The notes below the pieces were generated by a model. That model was given only the letters and a program-made list of their open reading frames with translations, had not been told where the DNA came from and ran no database searches. A stretch of 64,000 bases of DNA from Glandiceps talaboti (Eukaryota > Hemichordata > Enteropneusta > Spengelidae): the NCBI RefSeq assembly GCF_964340395.1, contig NC_135570.1, forward strand, positions 16,157,322 to 16,221,321, written 5' to 3'. Each line of letters opens with the position of its first letter. Position 1 is the stretch's first letter. The position numbers and the translations under genes were made by a program. Shown in pieces: positions 24,231 to 64,000 of the stretch.

Positions 24231-24504
24231 AATTAACAGATACAATGTTTTATAACCAAATGTTAGTGGAATATATCTGTGCTTTTTTGATGAAAGGGTA
24301 TCCCAGTTGAAGCTAGTGCAGGTTTATACATGTACAGAGTGTAGTAGCGTTTAATTTTTTCGGTTCAAATTACGTTTTTCATGTGATTATGACTTCATAA
24401 TTTGTTGTGCCTTCAATCAAACATTTGATGAAACTTTGATAGTATAACAATACAATACTAAACTCCCTGTGTTACTTTTATCCAATATACCCAGATTATA
24501 TATA

Positions 24505-24505
<1 letters not shown>

Positions 24506-24549
<44 letters not shown>

Positions 24550-24717
24550 CATTGACCCTGAAATTGTGGTTAGGCCTACTTCGACTTGAGGAACATGTGG
24601 TTCTCTTTTGCACAGCCCAAATACAGTACATACGTGAATCCACTTATTAAGATCTTGCTACTTTGCCAAAAGGGACTAAAACACACCACCACCACCACCA
24701 CCACCACCACCACCACC

Positions 24718-24749
<32 letters not shown>

Positions 24750-24786
24750 CAACAACAACAACCAACACCACCACCACCACCACCGC

Positions 24787-24829
<43 letters not shown>
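24506..24829. repeat. Simple repeats: (GT)n and (ACC)n/(AAC)n mosaic
   Basis: GT repeats at 24506-24547. Then 24684-24829 alternates ACC, AAC, ACC and AAC blocks. All open frames here are homopolymeric artefacts. Confidence 0.97.
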
Positions 24830-25069
24830 CATATGGCTTTGAATAGAGTGACTGAAGCTGTTCGTGCAAAAAAATGTTCATACACGATTTTTCAGTGGAC
24901 GGGCAATTTCCCCTGCTTGGCCAGTGGGAGGGGAAAAATGAACCGGTCTTTCAGTGGGCAACATATATTTCAGCTGTAAGATATGGGGAAAGGAGAAGGC
25001 AGTGGGCAAAGCAGGCAGATTTCAATATTTTTTCAGGAAGTTAGTGAACAAATTTTACTATTTTATTTT

Positions 25070-25830
25070 ATAGGAAGCTCTCTACATCATATACATAAGA
25101 TACAGAGAGAGAGCTTCTAAAGATAGTAACATCAAGACAAGTCTCTGGATATGGTGTAGAAAACTTCTTGTGATAGTAACACCAATACAAATCTCTTGGT
25201 GTAGATAGCTTCTTGAGATAGTGACACCGAGACATGTTTCTGGGTGAAAAAAACTTCTTGAGATAGTAACACCAAGGCAAGTCTCTGGGTTAGAGAGCTT
25301 CTTGAGATAGTAGCACCAAGACAAGACTCTAGACTAGAGAGCTTCTTGAGATAGTTACACCAAGACAAGTCTCTGGGTTAGAGAGCTTCTTGAGATAGTA
25401 ACACGAAGACAAGTCTCTGGGTATAGAGAGCTTCTTGAGATAGTAACACCAAGGCAAGTCTCTGGGTTTAGAGAGCTTCTTGAGATAGTTACACCAAGAC
25501 AAGTCTCTGGGTTAGAGAGCTTCTTGAGATAGTTACACCAAGACAAGTCTCTGGGTTAGAGAGCTTCTTGAGATAGTAACACCAAGACAAGTCTCTGGGT
25601 TAGAGAGCTTCTTGAGATAGTAACACGAAGACAAGTCTCTGGGTATAGAGAGCTTCTTGAGATAGTAACACCAACACAAGTCTCTGGATTTAGAGAGTGC
25701 TAGCTTCTTGAGATAATATTAGTAACACCAAAACAAGTATCAGGGTTTAGAGAGCTTCTTGAGATAGTTACACCAGACAAGTCCGACTATGGGCTAGTGC
25801 AGAGAGCTTCTTGCCACAGTGACAAGTCTC
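25070..25830. repeat. 44-46-bp minisatellite, about 17 copies
   Basis: The unit reads GAGAGCTTCTTGAGATAGTA, ACACCAAGACAAGTCTCTGGG and a variable TTA/TTTA/TATA joint. The variable joint shifts the frame between copies, so the minus-strand frames (ETCLGVTISRSS) are not a protein. Confidence 0.95.
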
Positions 25831-26117
25831 TGGGTTATTTTTAATGCAGTGATTAGTAATATATATCACTAAATTATACAGATTAGACGGCTTCACTGCA
25901 TACATTCTATGTACTCAGTGACCGACTTAAGAAAGGTCATACTATTTATAAATATTGACCTCGATAGTTAGGTTATCGCAATCAGCTGACTTTACACTGA
26001 ACGGTGTACCTTGGGGGCGTAGTACAACAAAATAAACCAAGTTGAAGCTGTACCGTTTCGACGACAAACTTTATCTCAAACGTAACGGTGTAAACATATA
26101 GGCAAACTCTAGTAGTG

Positions 26118-26223
26118 ATGGATGGAATTGACGGCAATATAACACAACCACGATATATAGAATTTGTCTGGAGTAAGATATATCGTTTATTTGGTGAAAA
26201 TGACTTGTTAATGTTCTCAGTTG
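26118..26223 (+). CDS. FAXDC2: FAXDC2-like exon 1
   Basis: Residues 1-35, MDGIDGNITQPRYIEFVWSK onward to LLMFSV; donor TTG|gtaagt, phase 1. The reading frame runs a few codons further into the intron, which is not coding. Confidence 0.8.
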
Positions 26224-27365
26224 GTAAGTATGGAATAGGGGTGGGTATAGTAATCTTCTCTAGGTACACTTACGTATATAGAAAACGTTTTACAACCAAC
26301 TGTCACTGACCTGGCGTTCTGTCACTCGTCTCCATGATCGTGTACGTGTGGTGAATAGAAATGGGGGTTTCAGGTGAAAAATGAATAGTCTATCCTAGAC
26401 CAGTGAATATGGTGTTATGAGACATATCTTAGAAATACTAAACACAGGGAGTGGAAGAAATTGAATACAGGTTTCAGTCGAATTAAAAATAGCCATGGCA
26501 GGTCATAACACTTTATATCGGCGATAGTCTAGTGATATCTTTCATCGAATCGAACTATGTTGGCATTCAGACTAGATCAGCGACTACTCAAAATATGTCC
26601 AATGCAAACATTCAGCAGAGCTACGTGAAAGATGTCGACAACAACATAATACAACAGTGGCTTTTGTTAACATATCTATATCATCACAATTCATTGGTAA
26701 CCGGACGGTACCAAACGCAGGTTAGGTCAGGTACAGGTACAGGTAAGGTACAGGTCAGGTCAGGTCAGGTAAGGTAGTGACAGAATGTTATTTTAGTATT
26801 GGTAACATAATTAAGTTTACATTAATACAATGCGTCGTTGCTCTCATTAAATTCCTCATAGGAACGTGGCTTGTTGCCATGACTACATATTGGGTGACTA
26901 ATCTAGGCTTACTTTACATTGACTTGACGGGAAGACCGACGTTTCTCTCCCAGTACAAAGTACAAGGTGATAAAAATACACCAGTAAGTATTAGTTATAT
27001 ATCTATTTCCAGCTCTTAGTATGTCAATGTGAAATGTGAACTAACCTACAGTGTAATCTGGCAGTACTTGAATAGCTTACAAATGTCCGAGTCTGATTCA
27101 CTAATGGGACATGATGTTGTCAACACAAAGATAGACACAATTCAATTCCAGACTAACAAAAAATAGAGACACACAGCACACAGCGGGATCCTTTTACCAA
27201 ATCATCACGTTCTCATCGAAAAGTGAGAAAGCATTGCTATTAGAAATAGGCTGTGATCGACTGGATGATATTAATGGCTTCATTTGTTTACTTTACAAAT
27301 GAAAACCAGCATGGCAACTTGTCAACTTGTGCATCCCACTGTGTACAGTACCTATATAATTGTTG

Positions 27366-27431
<66 letters not shown>

Positions 27432-27848
27432 TTTTGAAATAATCAAATTTTATTTATGACTGGATTATCAACACCACTATGATATCAAGTAACTATGTTT
27501 GTACTTTGAAATCTAATTTATTGAATTTTGAATTCCCAAAACATATTTTATTTTGTAGCTGGATCCATCACTGCTACCAAAGGTCTTAAAGATATCATTT
27601 ACAAATATTATGTTGATTACACCTATTGCCTCCTACGGATGGTACTTGGCATGTCAGTGGCGTGGTAGTAACTGTGGTTATAATATTCCTTCCAACTCAA
27701 GAATACTTCTTGACATCATCGTCGCGGTACTATGTGATGAAATTTTATTTTATTACTCCCATCGGTAAGGCACATATAAACGAACTCACACATTTCAAAT
27801 CATAACAGAGTTTGTTATTAAATGTATTCCTTCATCCGTATCAACTAT

Positions 27849-27930
<82 letters not shown>

Positions 27931-29896
27931 TACATACATACATACACACATACATACATACATACATACATTAAATTACTGCCTGGTGTATATAACACCA
28001 AGATCAAGTTCCTTTTACTTCAAACTCCACTAGCTGTAACCGGAGTATCATTTTGGATCAGAAAATCAACAACATATTCATGGTAAATGGTTGAAATACC
28101 AATAATTAGACTTTGTACATATAATTAGAATTCGATTATATTCATCAGTATTGCAGTGACAGATCGAAATCGTGATTGCATAGGGTCGCTGGTTTTTGGG
28201 TGCGGACCCCAAAATCAACTTTAATTTAATTTGATTGGATGTAATTTACCATATTATGTGTACAGCTACTTACACAAATATGTTTACCACAGGTCATTCT
28301 ATTCAGGGTGTGCTCTATTACGAGAAAGACGTGATTAGACGAAAAAAAAATGATTGTGTTTCCGGTAGCGGCCTCAGAAAATAGGGTAGTAAGGTCGGGA
28401 GTTTGATTTATTTCATTTCATTTTATTTTATTTTTCTTCACCTTTTACTTGTTTTTATTTTGAAAAAAATATTGCTTGGAACCAACCAACTAACTGAAAG
28501 GTCGGTCAGAATACCCCTTCTGTGATACTTGGATGAAATATGTACATGACATGACTGGGGAAAGAAAACAGATGTACATGAAGGTGAAGAAGACAAAGAA
28601 TTTCTTATCTTCTTGTTTTAAATGTTCAAAAAATGTTTAGGGTCAGTGGCTTAAACTAGGGTCGGTTATCGGAAACACAATCTTTTTGTTATATCTGTTA
28701 TATCTAACAAAGTGGTTTCAAAAACAGTTCCAGTTGAAACTAGAGTAGCTTTAGTTCATGCGTATTGTTTGCATCCTTTAATGGAGTGGTGTGATTTGGA
28801 TGTTTCAGAAAAAAAGGACAGTCCCAAGTTAACTTCAGTAATATTTCCAAAACATGGTACGTTGAAAATAGTTTTACACATTCATTCATTTTCCTATCAT
28901 TTTAATAGACTAAGTACATTATTTGTTGTTATCTCTTCAATGTATAGTCTTCTTCACCATCCATACCTGTATAAAAGGATTCACAAGAAACACCACGAAT
29001 GGACAGCTCCGATTGGATTGGTGTGTATTTACGCTCATCCTGTCGAGTTTATAGCATCAAATTCGATCCCTCTGTTTGTTGGTCCGTTTATCATGAAGTC
29101 TCACCTCCTCAGTGCATGGCTGTGGATAGGCATAGCTTTATTTGCAACCAGTATTCACCATTCAGGATATCACTTGCCGTTCACATTGTCCCCTGAATAT
29201 CACGACTTCCATCACGCTAAGTAAGTACGTACGTACATGTATGCTCATAGGGAAATGGCAAACATATATTGTTATACTAGGAGTGTCTTTCCAACCAAAT
29301 TGCGGATTTTCTTGACTTGATCGTGTTTGATCTTCATTGAAATGACGTAATTTCGTTCAAAGTACATTTAAAATATGTGTTTCATGATGAGAACATTCAT
29401 CGTAACGGATCAGATTTATACTTCAAAGTTTGTGATTGTACAGACTTTTTATATACATCATTTTATTCTTTGTTCTTGCAGATCTTTGATTACATTGAAT
29501 GTAATATAATCATCAAATCATTTTTAATCCCAAGAAACCTTTTGATAACTTGCATTGACTTTTAGCAATTTGAAATGCACTACAACAAAAATACTTAATC
29601 ATCTCGAGTATATACTATATAAACAAAGTGTGAATGTAAGGCTTTATCATTATATAATATTTGCCAGTCAAGAACGACGAATTGGTTTTGATATACTAAT
29701 ATACATTCACTCATTCTTTTGTCATTCCAGGTTTCACTACAACTTCGGTTTCTTGGGATTCTTGGATTGGTTTCACGGCACAGATACGTTGTTTCGGAAT
29801 AGTACAGCTTCTAAACGACACAGAGTTTTGTTCAGTTTCACTCCTCTTTCTGTCAGCATTTCCGATGAAAATGATGTCGTAAAGAAATTAGAGTGA
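26118..29896 (+). CDS. FAXDC2: Fatty acid hydroxylase domain-containing protein 2-like (5 exons, 290 aa)
   Basis: Exons 26118-26223, 26862-26983, 27559-27764, 28948-29220 and 29731-29896 join with consistent phases (873 nt). The protein is a multi-span ER-type enzyme of the fatty acid hydroxylase/sterol desaturase superfamily. Histidine boxes visible: H144-RLL-HH149, H157-KK-HH161, HHSGYH at 215-220 and H230-DF-HH234, the ligands of a di-iron centre. The run YYSHRLLHHPYLYKRIHKKH followed by HEWTAPIG and the HGTDT near the C-terminus are close to vertebrate FAXDC2. About five hydrophobic spans precede and separate the boxes. The first ATG follows GTG; a further 5' exon cannot be excluded. The substrate is unknown; sterol C4-methyl oxidase is a related alternative. 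It converges on the ABCC gene. Confidence 0.9.
26708..26776 (+). repeat. AGGT-rich pentamer/hexamer tract
   Basis: Overlapping CAGGTA and AGGTC units in FAXDC2-like intron 1. Several contain the nuclear-receptor half-site AGGTCA by sequence, but their spacing is that of a simple repeat. Confidence 0.7.
26862..26983 (+). CDS. FAXDC2: FAXDC2-like exon 2
   Basis: Residues 36-76: GTWLVAMTTYWVTNLGLLYI, then DLTGRPTFLSQYKVQ; it encodes the first clear membrane span and the family's TGRPxFL motif. Acceptor catag|, donor CCA|gtaagt. Confidence 0.92.
27369..27430. repeat. (GT)n microsatellite
   Basis: About 31 dinucleotide units in FAXDC2-like intron 2. Confidence 0.97.
27559..27764 (+). CDS. FAXDC2: FAXDC2-like exon 3
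   Basis: Residues 77-144: LDPSLLPKVLKISFTN onward to DEILFYYSH, including two hydrophobic spans and the first histidine of box 1. Acceptor tgtag|, donor CG|gtaagg, phase 2. Confidence 0.93.
27852..27971. repeat. (CT)n(CA)n(CATA)n compound microsatellite
   Basis: Three adjoining simple-repeat blocks in FAXDC2-like intron 3. Confidence 0.97.
28352..28682. mobile_element. Candidate 331-bp MITE
   Basis: GATTGTGTTTCCGGTAGC at the left and, inverted, GATTGTGTTTCCGATAAC at the right form 18-bp termini with 2 mismatches. The interior is non-coding with an ATTTT-rich core. It lies in FAXDC2-like intron 3. Confidence 0.6.
28948..29220 (+). CDS. FAXDC2: FAXDC2-like exon 4
   Basis: Residues 145-235, carrying the rest of box 1, box 2 (HKKHH) and box 3 (HDFHH). 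Acceptor gtatag| at 28947; open frame upstream of it is intronic. Donor AA|gtaagt, phase 2. Confidence 0.95.
29731..29896 (+). CDS. FAXDC2: FAXDC2-like exon 5 (stop)
   Basis: Residues 236-290: FHYNFGFLGFLDWFHGTDTL, then SFTPLSVSISDENDVV and a stop. Acceptor attccag|. No AATAAA is evident in the first 500 bases downstream. Confidence 0.94.
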
Positions 29897-30498
29897 CATT
29901 TGACCTACTACTACCAAACAGGACAGACGTTCAAAATGATTACGACACGTTTGTACAAGGACTCTTGATTTTCGGACACATTTCCAAGATTCAGATTAAG
30001 CTGTGCAACAATGTCTTATCTTGCCATAAACAGAGCACCCTGGCTATTGTATGTCATTGTAGTATTTACATATTCATAATTTTTTTTAAATCATGTTTAC
30101 AAACAATATATATAATAACAATTTGTGTAGATTGTCAGGTGTTATTGTTGGTGGCGCTGTAACCACATATGTTTGCGGTCTCATGACAACGGTCACAAAA
30201 TGACCACCACAAACGCCATATCTCGCAACCAGTCAAGCGAATTTTACATACATGTATATGGGTATATGTTAACTGAATTTAGAATACTAAGTATTGGCTG
30301 CAAGACCATTCAATGAGAGCAGAAAAAAACGACCGTGAATCCGTTGCCAACTAACTAGCCAAGTCTGAAAAGGACCGTATGGGGTGGGTGTTTATTTGAG
30401 ATTTTTTAGAATTAACAAAATGACTGTGTTTCATCTTAAGAAACAATGTTAAACATTGACAAGTCCGTGTTTGTAACTCAATTTTGTACAAATTATTT

Positions 30499-32513
30499 AG
30501 AAATTATTTGACTGTCCGTTTTGCTAAGTTGTAGCAGACAATTAATCTTGTTGGTTACCATTTGGAAAGTAAACAATTAGCCCCATAAAACTCATTGAGA
30601 CCATGTGTGGTCATTTTAGTGTCAGTTTACCTTGTTGTCTAGCTTCTTAGCTCAAACTTCATTAATTACTAGTATCACATCATACATGCACACAGTGTTT
30701 TACACAACAACATTCTTCACACAGTTCATTTATAGTTCAATTTTTTTTATGATTTTGATAATGGTAAATTGATAAACAAATTAAACTTCCTTTACGTTGT
30801 AATTATTTAATAACAAAATAAAAAAAAGAAAACACTAGTGTCAACTTTTAGTGAAACGTTTACAACTTCAGCTTTTAATACTACTCTGATGTCCAGTCAT
30901 CATAAAACAACAAACTTTACAACATGTATTGACAACTCCCAACTTTAACTTTAAAGTCCAGTGACAACATTGCAAGACTATAATAAAACATTTCTTGTAT
31001 ATACTTTGCATGCAACTACAACTTGTTCATGTATTGACAATGTATACTACTTTGAAGTTAGCCATCATAACAAAGAGTTACTAACACATATTTTACATGC
31101 CATGTTTACATCTAAGTCATTTCTAGTCCTGTTTCTCTGGATAATCTAATTTATCGGGTTGCGCCACTTGTACAGAATTTCGACTCCAATTTCTCTTTGA
31201 TAGGGTTGTTCCTTGCATTTGAAAAATCAGTTCCTCGCTGATTTGCACTGTTAAAGTCTGCAATTCTTGTTCCGAATGTTTGACTTGCAATCCAAGGTTT
31301 TTCGGGGACATTTCCTTTGCAATATTTCTGTAGCATGGCTTTGTCAGTTGTCAATACTTGGAAAACATATAGTTGCATGCAAAGTTTTAGTCTTGATTCC
31401 AACTATGGTTTCTAAACCCTAACCTGTGAGTGGACCTTTACATGTAATGGTAACAATACTGTATAGGAACTAGATTAGTAAAGTTTATATCAGTAACGTT
31501 TTTATATAGTCTTGTTGTCACTCGACTATGATGTATGAGTTGTCAATACATGATGTAAAGTTTGTTGTTTTATGATTGGACATCAGAGCAGTATTAAAGT
31601 TGAAGTTGTAAAAGTTTCACTATTAAAAGTTGATACTAGTATTTTCTAGTAATGTGATAGTAAATAATGACAACACAAAAGTTGAAGTTGTTAGTCGTTA
31701 CGGCTGATTTGACAAAATAAAGAACAAAAATGAAGGTTAGCCTCCCAGTTTACTTCATTTGTGGAAGTGTGTACAGTATATGACTTGCAGATTTACGATC
31801 TTATCTCAGTTGATCTTATCACAAGCATTCAATGGGTTTGCTTGAATGAATAGACAAGTTTATACTGTACAAGGAGTTTTCTGCTTGTCCTTGACTACTG
31901 TAAGTCTTGCTTTCTTTTCAGAGATATATGCTCATCAATTTTGTGTTTGAATGAGTCCATGTAAATACCTGCAAATTATAACTATGAAAAATGCACATAT
32001 TTAAAGTAGAATTACTTACGATTGTAGAAGCTATATCATTAAAAAAATACATGGGACTAGTATTTTCATACAAGGTGACTACTAAGTGTGTGCACTCTGG
32101 TGATATTATGTACCTCTAAGTTTTAGTGTAACTTCAACAATGTCTGTCACTGTTGTAGCAAATGTTGAGACAAAGTTGGAAACCAAGTCTAGTAATCTAA
32201 CAGTATATATGTAAACATTTATTTTTGTTCCTTATTTTGTTAAATCAGGTGTAATCGTTTTAAAAAAAAATTGAACTATAAATGAACTTTATGAAGTATT
32301 TTGTTGTGTAAAACACTGTGTGTGCATGTGTGATGTGATACTAGTAATTAGTGAAGTTTGAGTTCACAGCTAGACAACAAGGTGAACTGACACTAAAATG
32401 ACCACACATGGTCTCAATGAGTTTTATGGGGCTAATTATTTACTTTCCAACTGATAACCAACAAGATTAATTGTCTGCTGCAACTTAGCAAAACGGACAG
32501 TCAAATAATTTCT
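30499..32513. mobile_element. 2.0-kb foldback (long inverted repeat) element
   Basis: The outer arms, about 30499-30755 and 32255-32513, are complementary over some 260 bases. They begin AGAAATTATTTGACTGTCCG on each strand. Inner arms near 30830-30950 and 31530-31650 are also complementary. The central loop (about 30960-31530) has a minus-strand frame at 31151-31402 without a recognised domain. A second element interrupts the right arm at 31704-32248. It separates the convergent 3' ends of the FAXDC2-like and ABCC genes. Confidence 0.8.
31704..32248. mobile_element. Nested 545-bp element inside the right foldback arm
   Basis: Termini CTGATTTGACAAAATAAAGA and, inverted, CTGATTTAACAAAATAAGGA differ at 2 of 20 positions. 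The segment has no counterpart in the left arm of the surrounding foldback element, so it looks like a later insertion. Confidence 0.55.
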
Positions 32514-32677
32514 ACAGTATATTATTATGGTTATAACACTTATGCTATGATAACGTAGAGCTATGTGAGACAAAACTTATAAAGAATATCCAAAACTGTC
32601 GTTAAAAAGTAATACATTTGTTTTATCAAAGTATAATCAGTATTTTGAAATTAGTCAAATTGTTCTTTCTGCATCAC

Positions 32678-61267
<28,590 letters not shown>

Positions 61268-61394
61268 CTAGAAGTAAAATAGAAAGGTCAAACATTGTGG
61301 CAGTTAAATGCTATCTTGGCCTCAATAGCTATTGGATACATCAAAAGAAGTTTGTATACTTCATCTCTCTTATCAGTGCAACATCATTTAACTA

Positions 61395-62585
61395 ACCAAA
61401 TTTAATGCCTTCCGTATGGCTAGTCAGAGTTAGACTGAATGCCTTCCGTATGGGTGTCAGATTAAAACTGAATGCCTTCCGTAAGGGTGTCAAATTTAAA
61501 CTGAATGCCTTCTGTAAGGGTACTCAGATTTAAACTGTATGCCTTCCGTAAGTGTAGCCTTGAGTTTTTTGTTCCTACACAATAATTGCAGGAATGCAAA
61601 ACAATTGGCTATAATACATGATGCACCCCTCAATTAACAAAAAGGTGTGCCAAACTATAAGAACTTTGTGATATCCATCTAAGTATGAAATGGAACAGGT
61701 GTAATGGTTTTTGAAATGAAATTATTCAAATTTGAAGCGATACACATACATACATACATACATACATACATACATACATACATTTACGCATGCATACAGT
61801 ACAAATATTAGGATTGCTTATTGGTATCATTTGAACATAATGAACTTTTGTTTAGAGAGTGCATTCTTTTGATGGATTCATTGTATTATCTATATCAAAT
61901 CTGAATAATACATTAAAATTCCAAACTTGGAAAAGAAAGTAGAAAGCTGCATAAACCGGAGTTAAATGCAGCGCTTTCTAGTTTTGCAACAAATCTGAAA
62001 ATAAAGAGAATTTACCGCACGACATGAGAGTGTTAATATATACAATGGAATCATGGGAAAAGTATTAGTAGAATTACATGTATGTGACGTGACTTGATGC
62101 TGTGCGATCAGGTCAAATTAACGCAACTAACAATTTCACGATTCATGCAAAACATTTAGCTCTATATATGTGAGTTTTCGCACCACTTTAGACAAAATGC
62201 CCTGACCAGAAACAATTATTCTTTTTTGTGGCCTACAGATCTAATTCCCGAAAATATGCAAATCACTTATTAAAATTAAAGGCTACATCAATAATATTTT
62301 AGGTCAGATACGCATTGGTATTGCAAATGTATGTACCAAATTATATTGAAATTTGAAGTGTGTATTCTTAATAAAATATAGCCTAATTACCGAACACAAT
62401 TAATTACATAAATTGTTCATTAATATTCATAGTATGTTTACCAAATCCTAATCATTTCTTGCCATTACCCTACAGAACACGTGAACCAAATTTCGTTTTA
62501 ATTGAGCCCGTTGTTTTTAGGAAATAGTGATGAAGACACAGACAGACTTTTCATCCCTAATAATAAAACCTTCCTTACAGAAGGT
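61395..62585. repeat. Palindrome-end family with a 5-copy head repeat
   Basis: Units of 'CTGAATGCCTTCCGTAAGGG' plus GTGTCAGATTTAAA repeat about five times (61400-61560). The body contains (TACA)n at 61743-61782 and the copy ends ACCTTCCTTACAGAAGGT near 62569-62586. Confidence 0.7.
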
Positions 62586-62699
62586 AACCAGATTTAAACT
62601 GAATGCCTTCCAAAAGGAATTTCATGATTTATGCAAGAACTTTAGCTCTATATCTGTGATTCGTCAAGTCCCAATGAAAGTTAGTTGTCAAAAATGTTG

Positions 62700-63900
62700 T
62701 TGAAATACCCGCCAAGCCTCCTATTCTCAGCACAGGAAAGCTTGCCATCATCGACTTCACTCGGCTTCAATGATCCCCTACATACCCGGGATATGGCATG
62801 TGTGTGTTGAACTTCCTTCTGTCCCACCCCGAGTTTACACATTCCTTTTTAATAATCACTATGGGAAAATTGTCAAGATTTTGTTCAGTGGCACACCCTC
62901 ACTGTACACTAACTATATATAGAGTTCAATGTATAGGTCACCATTATTGATACATTGTCGCGAAATTTTCTTCGTAGGCTAGGCGAGGCTTGGTCTATTT
63001 TCCATATTTTGACCACACACATTTGGGTATAAATTATAGATTATTACACTTGATAAATATGTGAGAGGGTATTTATATCCTGAGATACAGAGCTAGATAA
63101 ATGATTATGTATTACTACTGATCTTCGCACACAGCTGATAGACCAAGTAATAACACCCGAATCACTCTCATATCTCATATCTGACTCAACTTCTGTATGT
63201 ACGTACCAGGATCACACTTGAACTTTAAAGGGAATTAGCTCAGACTACACAGTTTGTGTGTAAATGTACACTCGAGACGAAGGCAAGCACCCAGCATAGT
63301 GCCTCGTTCATTGACTTCCCGCGAAGCCAAATCCTCTAGCCAAAATTGAAGTGCCTGTCCGTCCCCATGCAGTGTGCTTTATTGTGACGTCCTTAAAGTC
63401 TAATATACATAACGCATGGCCAATGGCCAAATAATTAATGCACTCCATATAGAGTTTTCATGGGCGTTATAATGCCCTAAAAGTAATTTTAAAACATTGA
63501 TGAATGATCACTATGAATCCTAGATATTTATGAAATGCAGACCGTCGTCTCATGTATTCGAGTATGCTTGGAATCCTGTGTGGTCTAAATCCGATATCCT
63601 TGAGACAGTCTATTGACCTTTCAGTCAAACTAGGACATGCGATGTTGTTAAAATATTAAGTTTACTGAAATATAAATATGTCATCTGTGACATATGTACA
63701 AGCCTTGCAACAAACAGCAGTAGCTTGTTATCAAGAGAAATCGGAAAACAACACTGTAAAAAGGAGACGGTTCAAGGTCAATATAATTCTTCCTAAACTC
63801 TAATCGAAAATCTAAAAAGACACGATTTCTCTTTATTCATCTGCGCATTAGTGTGTGAAATTTGAAAATGATAAGTCCATATTTTACGAAATTGAAATAA
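62700..63900. other. No supported gene
   Basis: Unique-looking AT-rich sequence without a convincing exon on either strand; likely the ABCC intron upstream of exon A. Confidence 0.45.
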
Positions 63901-63915
63901 TGATAAATATTTCAC

Positions 63916-63945
63916 CTGTTTGTGAACTCCGCGCTCATTGTAAAC
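63916..63945 (-). CDS. ABCC5: Candidate upstream ABCC exon
   Basis: On the minus strand, a T-run ending atag| is followed by FTMSAEFTNR and AACAG|gtgaaa. The donor phase (2) fits the next exon, giving FTMSAEFTNRMDKLWKKEL, which resembles the segment before TMD1 in ABCC5. Alternatively the ATG at 63938 is the translation start, with an in-frame stop just upstream. A 30-base exon is small, so this is tentative. Confidence 0.35.
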
Positions 63946-64000
63946 CTATTTTAAGGCCATGAAAAAAAATTGTTTTCTGGTGAGTTTGAATTACATAAAT

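Noticed and set aside
24576-24885. Open frames of poly-Leu, poly-Val, poly-Cys and poly-Asn
   Set aside because: Triplet repeat (ACC/AAC) artefacts.
25068-25546. Repetitive peptides with ETCLGVTISRSS
   Set aside because: Minisatellite of 44-46 bp; the frame changes between units and no start, splice or homology signal exists.
26708-26776. Telomere-like or regulatory repeat
   Set aside because: Not TTAGGG; treated as a simple repeat, with only a low-interest note on AGGTCA.
28712-28947. N-terminal extension of FAXDC2-like exon 4
   Set aside because: The frame is open, but phase, acceptor (gtatag) and the SHRLLHHP homology place the exon start at 28948.

Overview
The window is animal nuclear DNA: AT-rich, intron-dense and full of microsatellites, minisatellites, non-LTR retrotransposon debris and foldback elements. 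Three protein genes can be assembled exon by exon with consistent splice phases: an STPG2 orthologue (minus strand, 4086-20290, 10 exons, 585 aa), a FAXDC2-like fatty acid hydroxylase (plus strand, 26118-29896, 5 exons, 290 aa) and an ABCC5/MRP5-type ABC transporter (minus strand, 32678-61267, 22 exons, 1300 aa, with its N-terminus probably at or beyond the right edge). Gene content and repeat style fit a marine invertebrate (hemichordate, cephalochordate or mollusc-like). I cannot assign the species.

Layout. 1-1480 is the 3' end of a LINE with an intact reverse-transcriptase reading frame. 1490-4085 holds interspersed repeats and a palindromic minisatellite. 4086-20290 is STPG2, with introns carrying a CTGTAT-type hexanucleotide array, a 51-bp minisatellite and a candidate 4.8-kb DNA transposon with inverted termini (9591-14411). 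20291-26117 is intergenic, with a candidate RFX X-box, a GATA-GATG-GATT-GATC compound microsatellite and short minisatellites. 26118-29896 is the FAXDC2-like gene. 29897-32677, between the convergent FAXDC2 and ABCC 3' ends, holds a 2-kb nested foldback element. 32678-64000 is the ABCC gene.

The most striking object is in an 8.3-kb ABCC intron. It is a 5,380-bp array of a 31-bp unit (173 units plus 17 bp, no net length change) that sits inside a decayed LINE. The array unit is a fragment of that LINE's own ORF2, from the conserved stretch reading SPSKSCCLDPIT. A 17-bp near-repeat bounding both ends of the array shows how it probably arose.

The three genes show no operon-like or pathway link. 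STPG2 is a ciliary/sperm-tail PG-repeat protein, the FAXDC2-like protein a membrane di-iron hydroxylase-family enzyme, and the ABCC protein a plasma-membrane exporter. All exon boundaries were read by eye from splice consensus, phase continuity and family similarity; no alignment or transcript was available.
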